Of a stretch of DNA of 64,000 nt, positions 16,103-22,972 are shown one piece after another; positions within the stretch are counted from its first letter, which is position 1, and every line of letters starts with the position of its first letter. The notes under the pieces were generated by a model. That model had not been told where the DNA came from. It worked only from the letters and a program-made list of their open reading frames with translations, and made no database searches. Origin of the DNA: Hymenobacter lucidus (GTDB lineage: Bacteria > Bacteroidota > Bacteroidia > Cytophagales > Hymenobacteraceae); NCBI RefSeq assembly GCF_020447265.1, contig NZ_JAJADR010000001.1:62001-126000 (forward strand), read 5' to 3'. The position numbers were made by a program, and so were the translations under genes.

Positions 16103-17737
16103 ATGAATATCATCCGCTTGCGGCCCTTGTGGCTGCTGGCCGGCGGCTTGCTGCTGCCCGCCTGTCACCAACAATACTCTTCAGAACAGGTAGAATCGGC
16201 CAGCGTCTACGAGATGCCCGCCGAAGCGCCGCGGGCCGATGCTGCCGCGCCACTGCCCACGCCACCAGCCACCACCGAAACCTACGCCCGGCTGCCCGAA
16301 AACCGCTTCGAAGACGTGCGCCAAACCCCGCTCAGCACCTTTGCCATCGACGTAGATCCGGCCAGCTACAGCAACGTGCGCCGCTTCCTGACCCAGAACC
16401 GCCAGCTGCCCCCGCCCGAAGCCGTGCGCATTGAGGAGCTCATCAACTACTTCCACTACGACTACCCCCAGCCCCGGCACTCCGAAACACCCGCCACGTT
16501 GAACGCTGAAGTAGCCCGCTGCCCCTGGAATACTGCTCACCAGCTCGTGTTGGTAGGTATGCAAGGCCGGGAAGTAGCCAACGAAGCCCTGCCGCCAGCC
16601 AACCTGGTATTTCTGCTCGACGTGTCGGGCTCGATGGCAGACGAGGACAAGCTGCCGCTGCTCAAGGCTAGTCTGCGCCAGCTGGTACACACGTTGCGCC
16701 CCCAGGATTACGCGTCGATAGTGGTGTATGCCGGGGCAGCGGGGCTGGTGCTGCCGCCTACTTCGGGCAGCCGGCCCGGGGAAATCCTGCGGGCCCTGGA
16801 CAACCTGGAAGCCGGCGGCTCGACGGCCGGTGGCGAAGGGCTACGGCTGGCCTATCAGGTGGCCCGGCAGCAGGCCCGGCCCGGCGCCAATTCCCGCATC
16901 ATTCTGGCTACCGATGGCGACTTCAACGTGGGCGAAAGTAGCGACGCGGCCATGGAGCAGCTCGTAACTCAGGAGCGGAAGTCGGGCGTGTTTCTGTCGG
17001 TGCTGGGCTTCGGGCAGGGTAACTTGCAGGACAGCAAGATGGAGGTGCTGGCCGACAAAGGCAACGGCAATTACGCCTATATCGACAACCTGAACGAAGC
17101 CCGGCGGGTGCTGGTGCAACAATTTGGCGGCACACTCTTTACCCTAGCCAAAGACGTAAAGGTGCAGGTGGAGTTTAACCCGGCCCAGGTGCGGCAATAC
17201 CGCCTGATTGGCTACGAAAACCGTCTGCTGACCGCCGAAGACTTCAACGACGACACCAAAGACGCTGGCGAGCTGGGTGCGGGCCAGCAGGTCACGGCCC
17301 TCTACGAAATTGTGCCGGTCAATGCGTTGCCCGCCACCGACGGGCTACCGTACCAGGCCACCGAGCCCGATTATGCGGCCCGCCCGGCCGCTTCCAGCAC
17401 CGAGCTAATGACCGTGAAGCTGCGCTACCAGGAGCCCCAGGGCAGCGCCAGCCGCCTGCTCACGCTCCCCGTGCCTGGTACCGATGCCCCCGTAGATCAG
17501 GCTTCTGACAACCTGCGCTTTGCCGCTGCCGTGGCCCAGTTCGGTATGCTGCTGCGCCAGTCGGAGCACCGGGGCACGGCCAGCTACGCCACCGCCCTGC
17601 AGCTCGCCGAATCGGTGCGGACGCGGGATACTGATGGGTCGCGCCGAGAGTTTGCCGAGCTAGTGCGGCGTGCGGCGGAGCTGAGTACGGAGTCGGCAGC
17701 ACAGCAGCCGGCCGTGGATGAGCTGCGCTACCGGTAA
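16103..17737 (+). CDS. VWA domain lipoprotein (YfbK family), paralogue of 12659
   Basis: Protein of 544 residues with a lipoprotein signal (MNIIRLRPLWLLAGGLLLPAC, Cys21). It has no carboxypeptidase-regulatory domain. After a short Ala/Pro linker it has the YfbK N-terminal domain (STFAIDVDPASYSNVRRFL), then a VWA domain with MIDAS DVSGS at 172-176 and a DUF3520-like C-terminal part (LMTVKLRYQEPQGSASRLL). It is highly similar along its length to the VWA protein at 12659, so the two are local duplicates of which one gained or lost the N-terminal domain. ATG 16103 was chosen because it starts the signal peptide. Confidence 0.85.
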   Translation: MNIIRLRPLWLLAGGLLLPACHQQYSSEQVESASVYEMPAEAPRADAAAPLPTPPATTETYARLPENRFEDVRQTPLSTFAIDVDPASYSNVRRFLTQNRQLPPPEAVRIEELINYFHYDYPQPRHSETPATLNAEVARCPWNTAHQLVLVGMQGREVANEALPPANLVFLLDVSGSMADEDKLPLLKASLRQLVHTLRPQDYASIVVYAGAAGLVLPPTSGSRPGEILRALDNLEAGGSTAGGEGLRLAYQVARQQARPGANSRIILATDGDFNVGESSDAAMEQLVTQERKSGVFLSVLGFGQGNLQDSKMEVLADKGNGNYAYIDNLNEARRVLVQQFGGTLFTLAKDVKVQVEFNPAQVRQYRLIGYENRLLTAEDFNDDTKDAGELGAGQQVTALYEIVPVNALPATDGLPYQATEPDYAARPAASSTELMTVKLRYQEPQGSASRLLTLPVPGTDAPVDQASDNLRFAAAVAQFGMLLRQSEHRGTASYATALQLAESVRTRDTDGSRREFAELVRRAAELSTESAAQQPAVDELRYR

Positions 17738-17752
17738 GCGGCTAGGCTGTTA

Positions 17753-17853
17753 GAACGTCATGTCGACCAGTGGGAGACATGACGTTCTTCTTTCAGCAAT
17801 GAAGCGGTAGAGATGCTTCGACAAGCGGACGGCAGATCAAGCATGACGTTCTT
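17753..17853. repeat. AACGTCAT-family palindrome, copy 2 (degraded)
   Basis: GAACGTCATGTC (17753-17764) pairs with GACATGACGTTC (17776-17787). A second related right end, AAGCATGACGTTCTT, lies at 17839-17853 after GTAGAGATGCTTCGACAAGC (17808-17827), which resembles an arm of copy 1 at 6433-6528. It looks like an eroded or compound copy of the same dispersed element. Confidence 0.65.
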
Positions 17854-17882
17854 TTAGCCGATTTTCCCACTTCTGACGAACG

Positions 17883-17915
17883 TTTGTTCGTATTAGGCCG
17901 CGAAAAATTAATTTG
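17883..17915 (+). promoter_or_regulatory. Promoter of the aromatic amino-acid operon
   Basis: TTTG at 17883-17886 is followed by 21 bases and TTAATTTG at 17908-17915, one base away from TAnnTTTG. Initiation near 17921 would place leader peptide 1 about 45 bases downstream. Confidence 0.5.
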
Positions 17916-17965
17916 GAATTATCAGAACCCGGCCCCACCTTGCCAGCCGAAAGCTCCTGATTCTC

Positions 17966-18025
17966 ATGACCCAGCACACCGCCCGTTTCTTTTTTAGCTA
18001 TTACTTCTATTACGCCAACGCGTAG
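17966..18025 (+). CDS. Aromatic leader peptide 1 (Phe/Tyr attenuator)
   Basis: A 19-codon ORF encodes MTQHTARFFFSYYFYYANA. Eight of nine consecutive residues are Phe or Tyr (FFFSYYFYY). It lies between a promoter-like sequence and an intrinsic terminator, upstream of pheA-aminotransferase-tyrA-DAHP synthase. This is the arrangement of a transcription-attenuation leader peptide. Ribosome stalling at the Phe/Tyr codons when charged tRNA is scarce would leave 18025-18033 free to pair with 18069-18077 and block the terminator. What is seen is the ORF, codon content, terminator and alternative pairing; attenuation is inferred. It is too short for routine gene callers. Confidence 0.8.
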   Translation: MTQHTARFFFSYYFYYANA

Positions 18026-18077
18026 TCGAGCGGTCTTCCTGTAGCTTTTCCAACCGAAATTCTCAGCGCCTCTCGAC
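18025..18077 (+). promoter_or_regulatory. Predicted antiterminator pairing 1
   Basis: GTCGAGCGG (18025-18033) can pair with CCTCTCGAC (18069-18077) in eight of nine positions. The second element is mostly the left arm of terminator 1, so the two structures exclude each other. The first element starts at the last base of the leader stop codon, so a ribosome finishing the leader would mask it. Confidence 0.6.
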
Positions 18078-18100
18078 AACCTCGAGAGGCGCTTTTTTTT
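18065..18100 (+). terminator. Attenuator terminator 1
   Basis: A perfect 12-bp stem (AGCGCCTCTCGA / TCGAGAGGCGCT) with a five-base loop, followed by a run of T. It lies 40 bases after leader peptide 1 and not after any full-size gene, so it acts inside a 5' leader. Confidence 0.88.
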
Positions 18101-18120
18101 ACGCTCACACACTGCTCTCA

Positions 18121-18201
18121 ATGCTCTCTACGGCTTTCTTTTATTGCGGTCATTGCTACTGCTTCTTTCTGAAGGAGCCGGGCCTGATTTGCCGAAGCTG
18201 A
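18121..18201 (+). CDS. Aromatic leader peptide 2
   Basis: A 26-codon ORF whose centre reads FFYCGHCYCFF: four Phe and two Tyr plus three Cys in eleven residues. It begins 21 bases after the T tract of terminator 1 and is followed by a second terminator 28 bases past its stop. There is no room for a separate promoter between terminator 1 and this ORF, so it seems to lie on the same transcript. It is read as a second attenuation leader in series. Its aromatic run is less pure than that of leader 1, so confidence is lower. Confidence 0.65.
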   Translation: MLSTAFFYCGHCYCFFLKEPGLICRS

Positions 18202-18235
18202 CCACCGCGCAGCACCAGAAGCAAAACCAAGGCCC
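18180..18235 (+). promoter_or_regulatory. Predicted antiterminator pairing 2
   Basis: GGGCCT (18180-18185, within the last codons of leader 2) is complementary to AGGCCC (18230-18235), which is part of the left arm of terminator 2. A ribosome halted at the FF codons (18163-18168) could leave it exposed. The pairing is only six bases. Confidence 0.4.
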
Positions 18236-18256
18236 CGCACTCCGGAGGCCTTTTTT
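18229..18256 (+). terminator. Attenuator terminator 2, directly before pheA
   Basis: AAGGCCCCG and CGGAGGCCTT form a nine-bp stem with one bulged A and a five-base loop, followed by a T tract. It ends 25 bases before the pheA start. Confidence 0.75.
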
Positions 18257-18281
18257 AATGCCGTTTTCTTACCCAAGTACC

Positions 18282-19115
18282 ATGCTCCCCACTGTTGCCA
18301 TCCAGGGCTTTGAAGGTAGTTTTCACCAGATAGCCGCCCGCCACTATTTCGGCCCCACCGCCCTGACGACGCCCTGCGCCACGTTTGGGGAAGTAGTGCG
18401 CCAAGTGGGCAGCGGCACCAGCAGCCACGGGCTGATGGCCATTGAGAATTCCATTGCCGGCAGCATTCTGCCCAACTACAACTTGCTGCGCAAAGCCGAC
18501 CTGCGCGTGACCGGGGAAGTGTACCTCCAGATCCGGCAGCACCTGATGGCGTTGCCCGGCCAGCAACTCGCCGATATTCAGGAAGTACATTCTCACCCGA
18601 TGGCCCTGCTGCAGTGCGCCGACTTCCTCAACCAGCACGGGCACTGGCGCTTAGTCGAAACCGAAGACACTGCCCTGAGCGCCCAGCGCATCCGGGAAGG
18701 GCTGCGGGCGGGCACGGCGGCGGTGGCCGGCAAGCTGGCCGCCGAGCTGTTCGACCTCGAAATTCTGGGCAAAGACATTCACTCGGAAAAGAAAAACTAC
18801 ACCCGCTTCCTGGTAGTGGCCCGGCCCGAAAACGCCGCGGCCGTGGAGCAGCCCAACAAAGCCTCGCTCTACTTTCATACCACCCACGCCCAAGGCAGCC
18901 TGGCCCAGGTGCTCATCCGCATTGCCGACCAGGGCATCAACCTCTCCAAGCTCCAGTCGTTCCCGATTCCGGCCAAAACCTGGCACTACTACTTTCACGC
19001 CGACCTCGAATTCGACGACCCGGCCCAGCTGGCAGCCGCCCTGCGGGAAATGAAGCCCGTGACGGAAGGCCTGGAAGTGCTGGGCGTGTATCATAAAGGA
19101 GTGACCCATAAATAA
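18282..19115 (+). CDS. pheA: Prephenate dehydratase
   Basis: Protein of 277 residues that converts prephenate to phenylpyruvate in phenylalanine synthesis. The N-terminal catalytic part has VAIQGFEGSFHQIAA, MAIENSIAGSILPNYNLL and a C-terminal KNYTRFLVVARP. An ACT domain follows (KASLYFHTTHAQGSLAQVLI). The usual ESRP motif that binds Phe in this family reads QSFP here (LSKLQSFPIPAKTWHYYF). There is no fused chorismate mutase; that activity is supplied by the last gene of the operon. ATG 18282 gives the family N-terminus; 18258 is an in-frame alternative. Expression is probably controlled by the two leaders upstream. Confidence 0.93.
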   Translation: MLPTVAIQGFEGSFHQIAARHYFGPTALTTPCATFGEVVRQVGSGTSSHGLMAIENSIAGSILPNYNLLRKADLRVTGEVYLQIRQHLMALPGQQLADIQEVHSHPMALLQCADFLNQHGHWRLVETEDTALSAQRIREGLRAGTAAVAGKLAAELFDLEILGKDIHSEKKNYTRFLVVARPENAAAVEQPNKASLYFHTTHAQGSLAQVLIRIADQGINLSKLQSFPIPAKTWHYYFHADLEFDDPAQLAAALREMKPVTEGLEVLGVYHKGVTHK

Positions 19116-19187
19116 CCCGAATCTATTAATCCATCAGGCCGCAGAGCCGAAGCAAATCAGTCCATTTTACATATCCTCTAACATATT

Positions 19188-20384
19188 ATGCATCAACCCC
19201 CAACTACTACCAACCTCATGCTAGTTTCCGTCGCCAGCCGCCTGCAGCACACTCAGGAATACTACTTCTCCCAGAAGCTGCGCGAAATTGACGGGATGAA
19301 CAAAGCCGGCGCGCAGGTTATCAACCTGGGCATTGGCAGCCCCGATATGCCGCCTCACCCGCGCGTGGTAGCCGCCCTGACGCAGGCCGCCGAGCAGCCC
19401 AACACCCACGCCTACCAGAACTACAAAGGCGTACCGGTGCTGCGCCACGCCATTGCCGGCTGGTACGAGCGGTGGTACGACGTGGCCCTAAACCCTGAAA
19501 CCGAAGTATTGCCGCTGCTGGGCTCCAAAGAAGGCATCATCCACATCAGCATGACGTTTCTGGAAGCCGGCGACGAAGTACTGATTCCTAACCCCGGCTA
19601 CCCGGCCTACCGCGCCGCCGCCCACCTCAGCGGCGCCACGCCCATCGACTACGACCTGACGGCGGAAAACAACTGGCTGCCCGACCTTGACCTGCTGGCC
19701 CAGCGCGACCTGAGCCGCGTGAAGCTGATGTGGGTGAACTACCCGCACATGCCCACCGGCACGCCACCCGATGCCGCTTTCTTCGCCCGACTGGTGGCTT
19801 TTGCAACCGAGCACAACATCCTGCTGGTGCACGACAATCCCTACAGCTTCATTCTGAACCAGACTGCGCCCCAGAGTCTGCTGGCGGTGCCCGGTGCCCG
19901 GGAAGTGGTGCTGGAGCTGAACTCGCTGAGTAAGTCGCACAACATGGCGGGCTGGCGCGTGGGCATGTTGGTGGGCCGCGCCGATTTGCTGCAGGAGGTG
20001 CTGCGCTTCAAGAGCAACCTCGATTCGGGCATGTTCTTGCCGGTGCAGCTGGCCGCCGTGGAAGCCCTGCAACTCGACGAAACCTGGTATGCTGAGCTGA
20101 ATGCCCACTACGCCGCCCGCCGCGAGCTGGTATTCGAGCTGCTCGATACCGTGGGCTGCACGTTTGCCCGCAACCAAGTGGGCTTGTTCGTGTGGGCTGC
20201 TATTCCGCCGGGCTATGCCGATGGCTATGCCTTGAGCGACGAGCTGCTGCACGCGGCCAAGGTGTTCATCACGCCCGGCGGCATCTTCGGCTCCAACGGC
20301 AATGGCTTCATCCGGGTGAGCTTGTGCCAGACCACGCAGGTGCTGGCAGCGGCTCTGGGCCGCATCAACGACAGCCGAAACTAA
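19188..20384 (+). CDS. Class I/II pyridoxal-phosphate aminotransferase
   Basis: Protein of 398 residues of aminotransferase fold type I. Visible landmarks are INLGIGSPDMPPHP, LGSKEGIIHISMTFL, the YPAYRAAAHLSGA segment, MWVNYPHMPTGTPP and the Schiff-base lysine in NSLSKSHNMAGWRVGM. It resembles the LL-diaminopimelate/aspartate aminotransferase branch. Lying between pheA and tyrA, it most likely transaminates phenylpyruvate and 4-hydroxyphenylpyruvate (or prephenate), which is inferred from context. A second in-frame ATG at 19218 gives MLVSVASRLQHTQEYYFSQK and may be the true start. Confidence 0.9.
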   Translation: MHQPPTTTNLMLVSVASRLQHTQEYYFSQKLREIDGMNKAGAQVINLGIGSPDMPPHPRVVAALTQAAEQPNTHAYQNYKGVPVLRHAIAGWYERWYDVALNPETEVLPLLGSKEGIIHISMTFLEAGDEVLIPNPGYPAYRAAAHLSGATPIDYDLTAENNWLPDLDLLAQRDLSRVKLMWVNYPHMPTGTPPDAAFFARLVAFATEHNILLVHDNPYSFILNQTAPQSLLAVPGAREVVLELNSLSKSHNMAGWRVGMLVGRADLLQEVLRFKSNLDSGMFLPVQLAAVEALQLDETWYAELNAHYAARRELVFELLDTVGCTFARNQVGLFVWAAIPPGYADGYALSDELLHAAKVFITPGGIFGSNGNGFIRVSLCQTTQVLAAALGRINDSRN

Positions 20385-20451
20385 TGCCACGACCTCTGCC
20401 TTCCTCTGCGCAACCCTCCGCGGACCCCCGCGGCAAATCCCTCAAGAACAC

Positions 20452-21294
20452 ATGATTGTCACCATAATAGGACTAGGCTTAATCGGCGGCTCTTTAGCCA
20501 TCAGCCTCAAAGAAAAGGGGCTGGCCAACCATATTATCGGGCTGGACCGCAACCTGGAGAACCTGCTCAAAGCCCACGAGCTGGGCCTCATCGACGAAGG
20601 AACCAATGATTTGGCCGCCGCCGTGCGCCGCGCCGACCTGGTGGTAGTGGCCGTGCCGATGGATTCGATGCTCACCGTGTTGCCGCAGGTGCTGGACGGC
20701 GTCGAGCGGCAGGTGGTTATCGATGTGGGCTCCACTAAGTCGATGCTGCTGGCGGCCGTGGCCGGGCACCCGCAGCGGGGCCGCTTTGTGGCGGTGCACC
20801 CCATGGCCGGCACCGAATATTCGGGGCCCGAAGCGGCCGTGCCGGAGCTGTTTACCGACAAGACGCTGGTAATCTGCGACGCTGAGCAGAGCGACGCCGA
20901 CGCGGTAAATCTGGTGCAGAATCTGTTTGAGCAGCTGCCCATGACCATCGAATACCTCGACGCGGCTGCCCATGACTTGCACACTGCCTACGTGTCGCAT
21001 ATTTCGCACATCACTTCTTTTGCCCTGGCTCTCACGGTGTTGGAGAAAGAGAAGGAAGAACAGCAGATATTTGCTCTGGCCAGCGGCGGCTTTGCCTCCA
21101 CGGTGCGCCTGGCCAAAAGCTCGCCCGATATGTGGGTGCCGATTTTCCGCCAGAACCGCGTGAACGTGCTCGACGTGCTCGACGAGCACATCAAGCAGCT
21201 CCAGCACCTGCGCCACCTCATTGCCACGGAAGACTACCCGGCCGTGTACCAGCGGATTGAGCAGGCCAACCTCATCCGCAAGATTCTGAAATAG
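20452..21294 (+). CDS. tyrA: Prephenate dehydrogenase
   Basis: Protein of 280 residues. The NAD(P)-binding Rossmann motif GLGLIGGSLAIS is at residues 6-17. Other landmarks are VDVGSTKS-like VIDVGSTKSMLLAAV, the substrate-site stretch FVAVHPMAGTEYSGPEAA, and HDLHTAYVSHISHITSFAL in the helical dimerisation domain. It oxidatively decarboxylates prephenate to 4-hydroxyphenylpyruvate for tyrosine synthesis, in the cytosol. It is third in the aromatic operon, 67 bases after the aminotransferase. No C-terminal ACT domain is present, so feedback by tyrosine would have to act elsewhere, for example through the upstream leaders. Confidence 0.93.
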   Translation: MIVTIIGLGLIGGSLAISLKEKGLANHIIGLDRNLENLLKAHELGLIDEGTNDLAAAVRRADLVVVAVPMDSMLTVLPQVLDGVERQVVIDVGSTKSMLLAAVAGHPQRGRFVAVHPMAGTEYSGPEAAVPELFTDKTLVICDAEQSDADAVNLVQNLFEQLPMTIEYLDAAAHDLHTAYVSHISHITSFALALTVLEKEKEEQQIFALASGGFASTVRLAKSSPDMWVPIFRQNRVNVLDVLDEHIKQLQHLRHLIATEDYPAVYQRIEQANLIRKILK

Positions 21295-21297
21295 CCC

Positions 21298-21360
21298 ATT
21301 ACTCAATCAATTAAATCATTCACAATCAATCATCTTTCATTTTACTCATTCACAAAACCC
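21298..21360. repeat. AT-rich CATTCAC-type repeat stretch within the aromatic operon
   Basis: A short degenerate run of the words CATTCAC, AATCAATCA and TTTACTCATTCAC fills most of the 80-base gap between tyrA and the DAHP synthase gene. It resembles the right arms of the octamer elements at 48-52 kb but lacks a matching left arm. Confidence 0.4.
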
Positions 21361-21374
21361 AATTCTTATTTAGC

Positions 21375-22478
21375 ATGGAAACCTCACTCGTCACCTCACA
21401 GACCGACATGAAATCTGCCCTTTTCAACCGCCAGCCCAACGACAAGCCCTACCTGATTTCGGGCCCGTGCTCGGCCGAAACCGAGGAGCAAGTCCTCGAA
21501 ACCTGCCAGCGTCTGGCTGCTACCGGCAAGGTGCAGGCCCTGCGCGCCGGCATCTGGAAACCCCGCACCAAGCCCGGCGGCTTCGAGGGCGTGGGTACCA
21601 AAGGCCTGCCCTGGCTCAAGAAAGCCAGTGAGCTTACCGGTCTGCCCATTGCCGTGGAAGTAGCCACGGCCAAGCACGTCGAAGACTGTCTGGCTTTCGG
21701 CGTCGATATTCTGTGGGTGGGCGCGCGCACCACCGGCAACCCGTTTTCAGTGCAGGAAATTGCCAACGTGCTGCGCGGTGTGCAGGTGCCGGTGCTGGTC
21801 AAGAACCCCATTCACCCCGAGCTGGAGCTGTGGGTGGGCGCCGTGGAGCGCCTCAAAAAGGCCGGGTTGGAGCAGGTGGGCCTCATTCACCGGGGCTTTA
21901 GCAGCTACGGCAACACCGATTTCCGCAACGCTCCGATGTGGCACCTGCCCATCGAAATGAAGCGCCGCCACCCCGATATGCCCCTGCTCTGCGACCCAAG
22001 CCACATCTGCGGCCGCCGCGACACGCTCTTCACCGTAGCCCAGCAGGCCCTCAACCTGGGCTTCGACGGCAACATGATTGAAAGTCACATCGACCCCGAC
22101 AACGCCTGGAGCGACGCCAAGCAGCAAATCACCCCCGAAGTGCTCCGCGACCTGATTCAGGACTTGGTGTGGCGCCACGAAACCACCGACCAGCGCGAGT
22201 TTCTGACGGCCCTCTCCAGCCTGCGCGAGCAAATCAACCAGCTCGACGCCGAAATCATCCAGCTGCTGGGCCGCCGCATGGGCGTGGCCGAGAAAATCGG
22301 GCAGTACAAGAAGGAAAACGACATTACCATTCTGCAAACCGGCCGCTGGAACGAGGTGCTGGAGCGGGCCCAGCGCCAGGGCTCCTCGGTGGGCCTCACG
22401 CCCGAGTTTATCGAGCAGTATTTTGCCGCCGTCCACCTGGAGTCCATCAACCACCAGAACAAGGTGATGGAAGGGTAG
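21375..22478 (+). CDS. Bifunctional DAHP synthase / chorismate mutase
   Basis: Protein of 367 residues. Residues about 20-265 are a KDO8P/DAHP synthase-type TIM barrel with YLISGPCSAETEEQVLET, IWKPRTKPGGFEGVG, KNPIHPELELWVGAVERL and LLCDPSHICGRRD. Residues about 275-360 are a type II (AroQ) chorismate mutase helical domain (LREQINQLDAEIIQLLGRR, MGVAEKIGQYKKEN). It joins phosphoenolpyruvate and erythrose-4-phosphate at the entry of the shikimate pathway and converts chorismate to prephenate, the substrate of pheA and tyrA in the same operon. This fusion order is common in Bacteroidota. A second in-frame ATG lies at 21408. Confidence 0.93.
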   Translation: METSLVTSQTDMKSALFNRQPNDKPYLISGPCSAETEEQVLETCQRLAATGKVQALRAGIWKPRTKPGGFEGVGTKGLPWLKKASELTGLPIAVEVATAKHVEDCLAFGVDILWVGARTTGNPFSVQEIANVLRGVQVPVLVKNPIHPELELWVGAVERLKKAGLEQVGLIHRGFSSYGNTDFRNAPMWHLPIEMKRRHPDMPLLCDPSHICGRRDTLFTVAQQALNLGFDGNMIESHIDPDNAWSDAKQQITPEVLRDLIQDLVWRHETTDQREFLTALSSLREQINQLDAEIIQLLGRRMGVAEKIGQYKKENDITILQTGRWNEVLERAQRQGSSVGLTPEFIEQYFAAVHLESINHQNKVMEG

Positions 22479-22491
22479 GAGCTTGTTTTAC

Positions 22492-22536
22492 AAACGACAA
22501 CGCCCCGCATCTGACCGATGCGGGGCGTTGTCGTTT
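22492..22536 (+). terminator. Terminator of the aromatic operon
   Basis: A perfect 20-bp stem (22492-22511 with 22517-22536) around the loop TGACC. The core reads ACGCCCCGCATC / GATGCGGGGCGT and the outer flanks are AAACGAC / GTCGTTT. Confidence 0.88.
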
Positions 22537-22563
22537 CGGGTGGTTGCTGGGGCGTCCGGCAAG

Positions 22564-22794
22564 CCTTTAGGAGTCTTCGTCAGTCCTTCAGCGCCCATCG
22601 TCAACGCTTCTGGGGTCATCGTTAAGGCTTCAGTGCCCATCGTCAACGCTTCAGTGCCCATCGTCGGGTCTTCAAGGGCCATCGTCAAGCCTTCGGGACT
22701 CGTCGTCAAGGCTTCGGGAGTCATCGTTACCGTTTCGGTGCCCATCGTCAACGCTTCAGAGGCCTTCGTGAAGCTTGCAGGCGTGCCCGTTGTC
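22564..22794. repeat. Tandem array of eleven 21-bp units
   Basis: Eleven degenerate 21-base units run from 22564, with boundaries every 21 bases (22585, 22606, 22627 and so on to 22774). The conserved part is CTTCAGTGCCCATCGTC, bounded by variable bases. Two copies (22627 and 22648) differ only at their last three bases. It shares the 21-base period of the array at 12044-12253 but not its sequence, and its units are not palindromic. Frames stay open on both strands, giving seven-residue repeats; I regard it as non-coding. Nothing further is evident from 22795 to 22972 apart from AT-rich sequence. Confidence 0.88.
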
Positions 22795-22972
22795 GGTAAA
22801 AAGACAATTGGTTAGACATGTAAACTTCTCGCTATGCGTGTCAATAGCTGGGTTTAAACTTTGTCAAGGTTAGAATCAGCCTTTTTCAGTAGACTTTTCG
22901 CAAAACCTCTACTAACCCTGTTTATCCGGCAGCTACATTGTCCGGCTCCGCGAATTGGCCGTACTTAGCCCC

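Noticed and set aside
17837..18121. Minus-strand frame of 94 codons opposite the aromatic leader
   Set aside because: It is rich in Arg/Lys with no family character and is explained as the shadow of leader 1 and its terminator.
18144..18281. N-terminal extension of pheA starting MRSLLLLLSEG
   Set aside because: It reads through leader 2 in another frame and through terminator 2. Prephenate dehydratases begin at the VAIQGFEGSF strand, so the start is 18282.
22483..22815. Open frames on both strands across the second array (ASVPIVN-type and TMGTEAL-type repeats)
   Set aside because: Both strands are open only because the period is a multiple of three; there is no family match, and the frame runs through the operon terminator.
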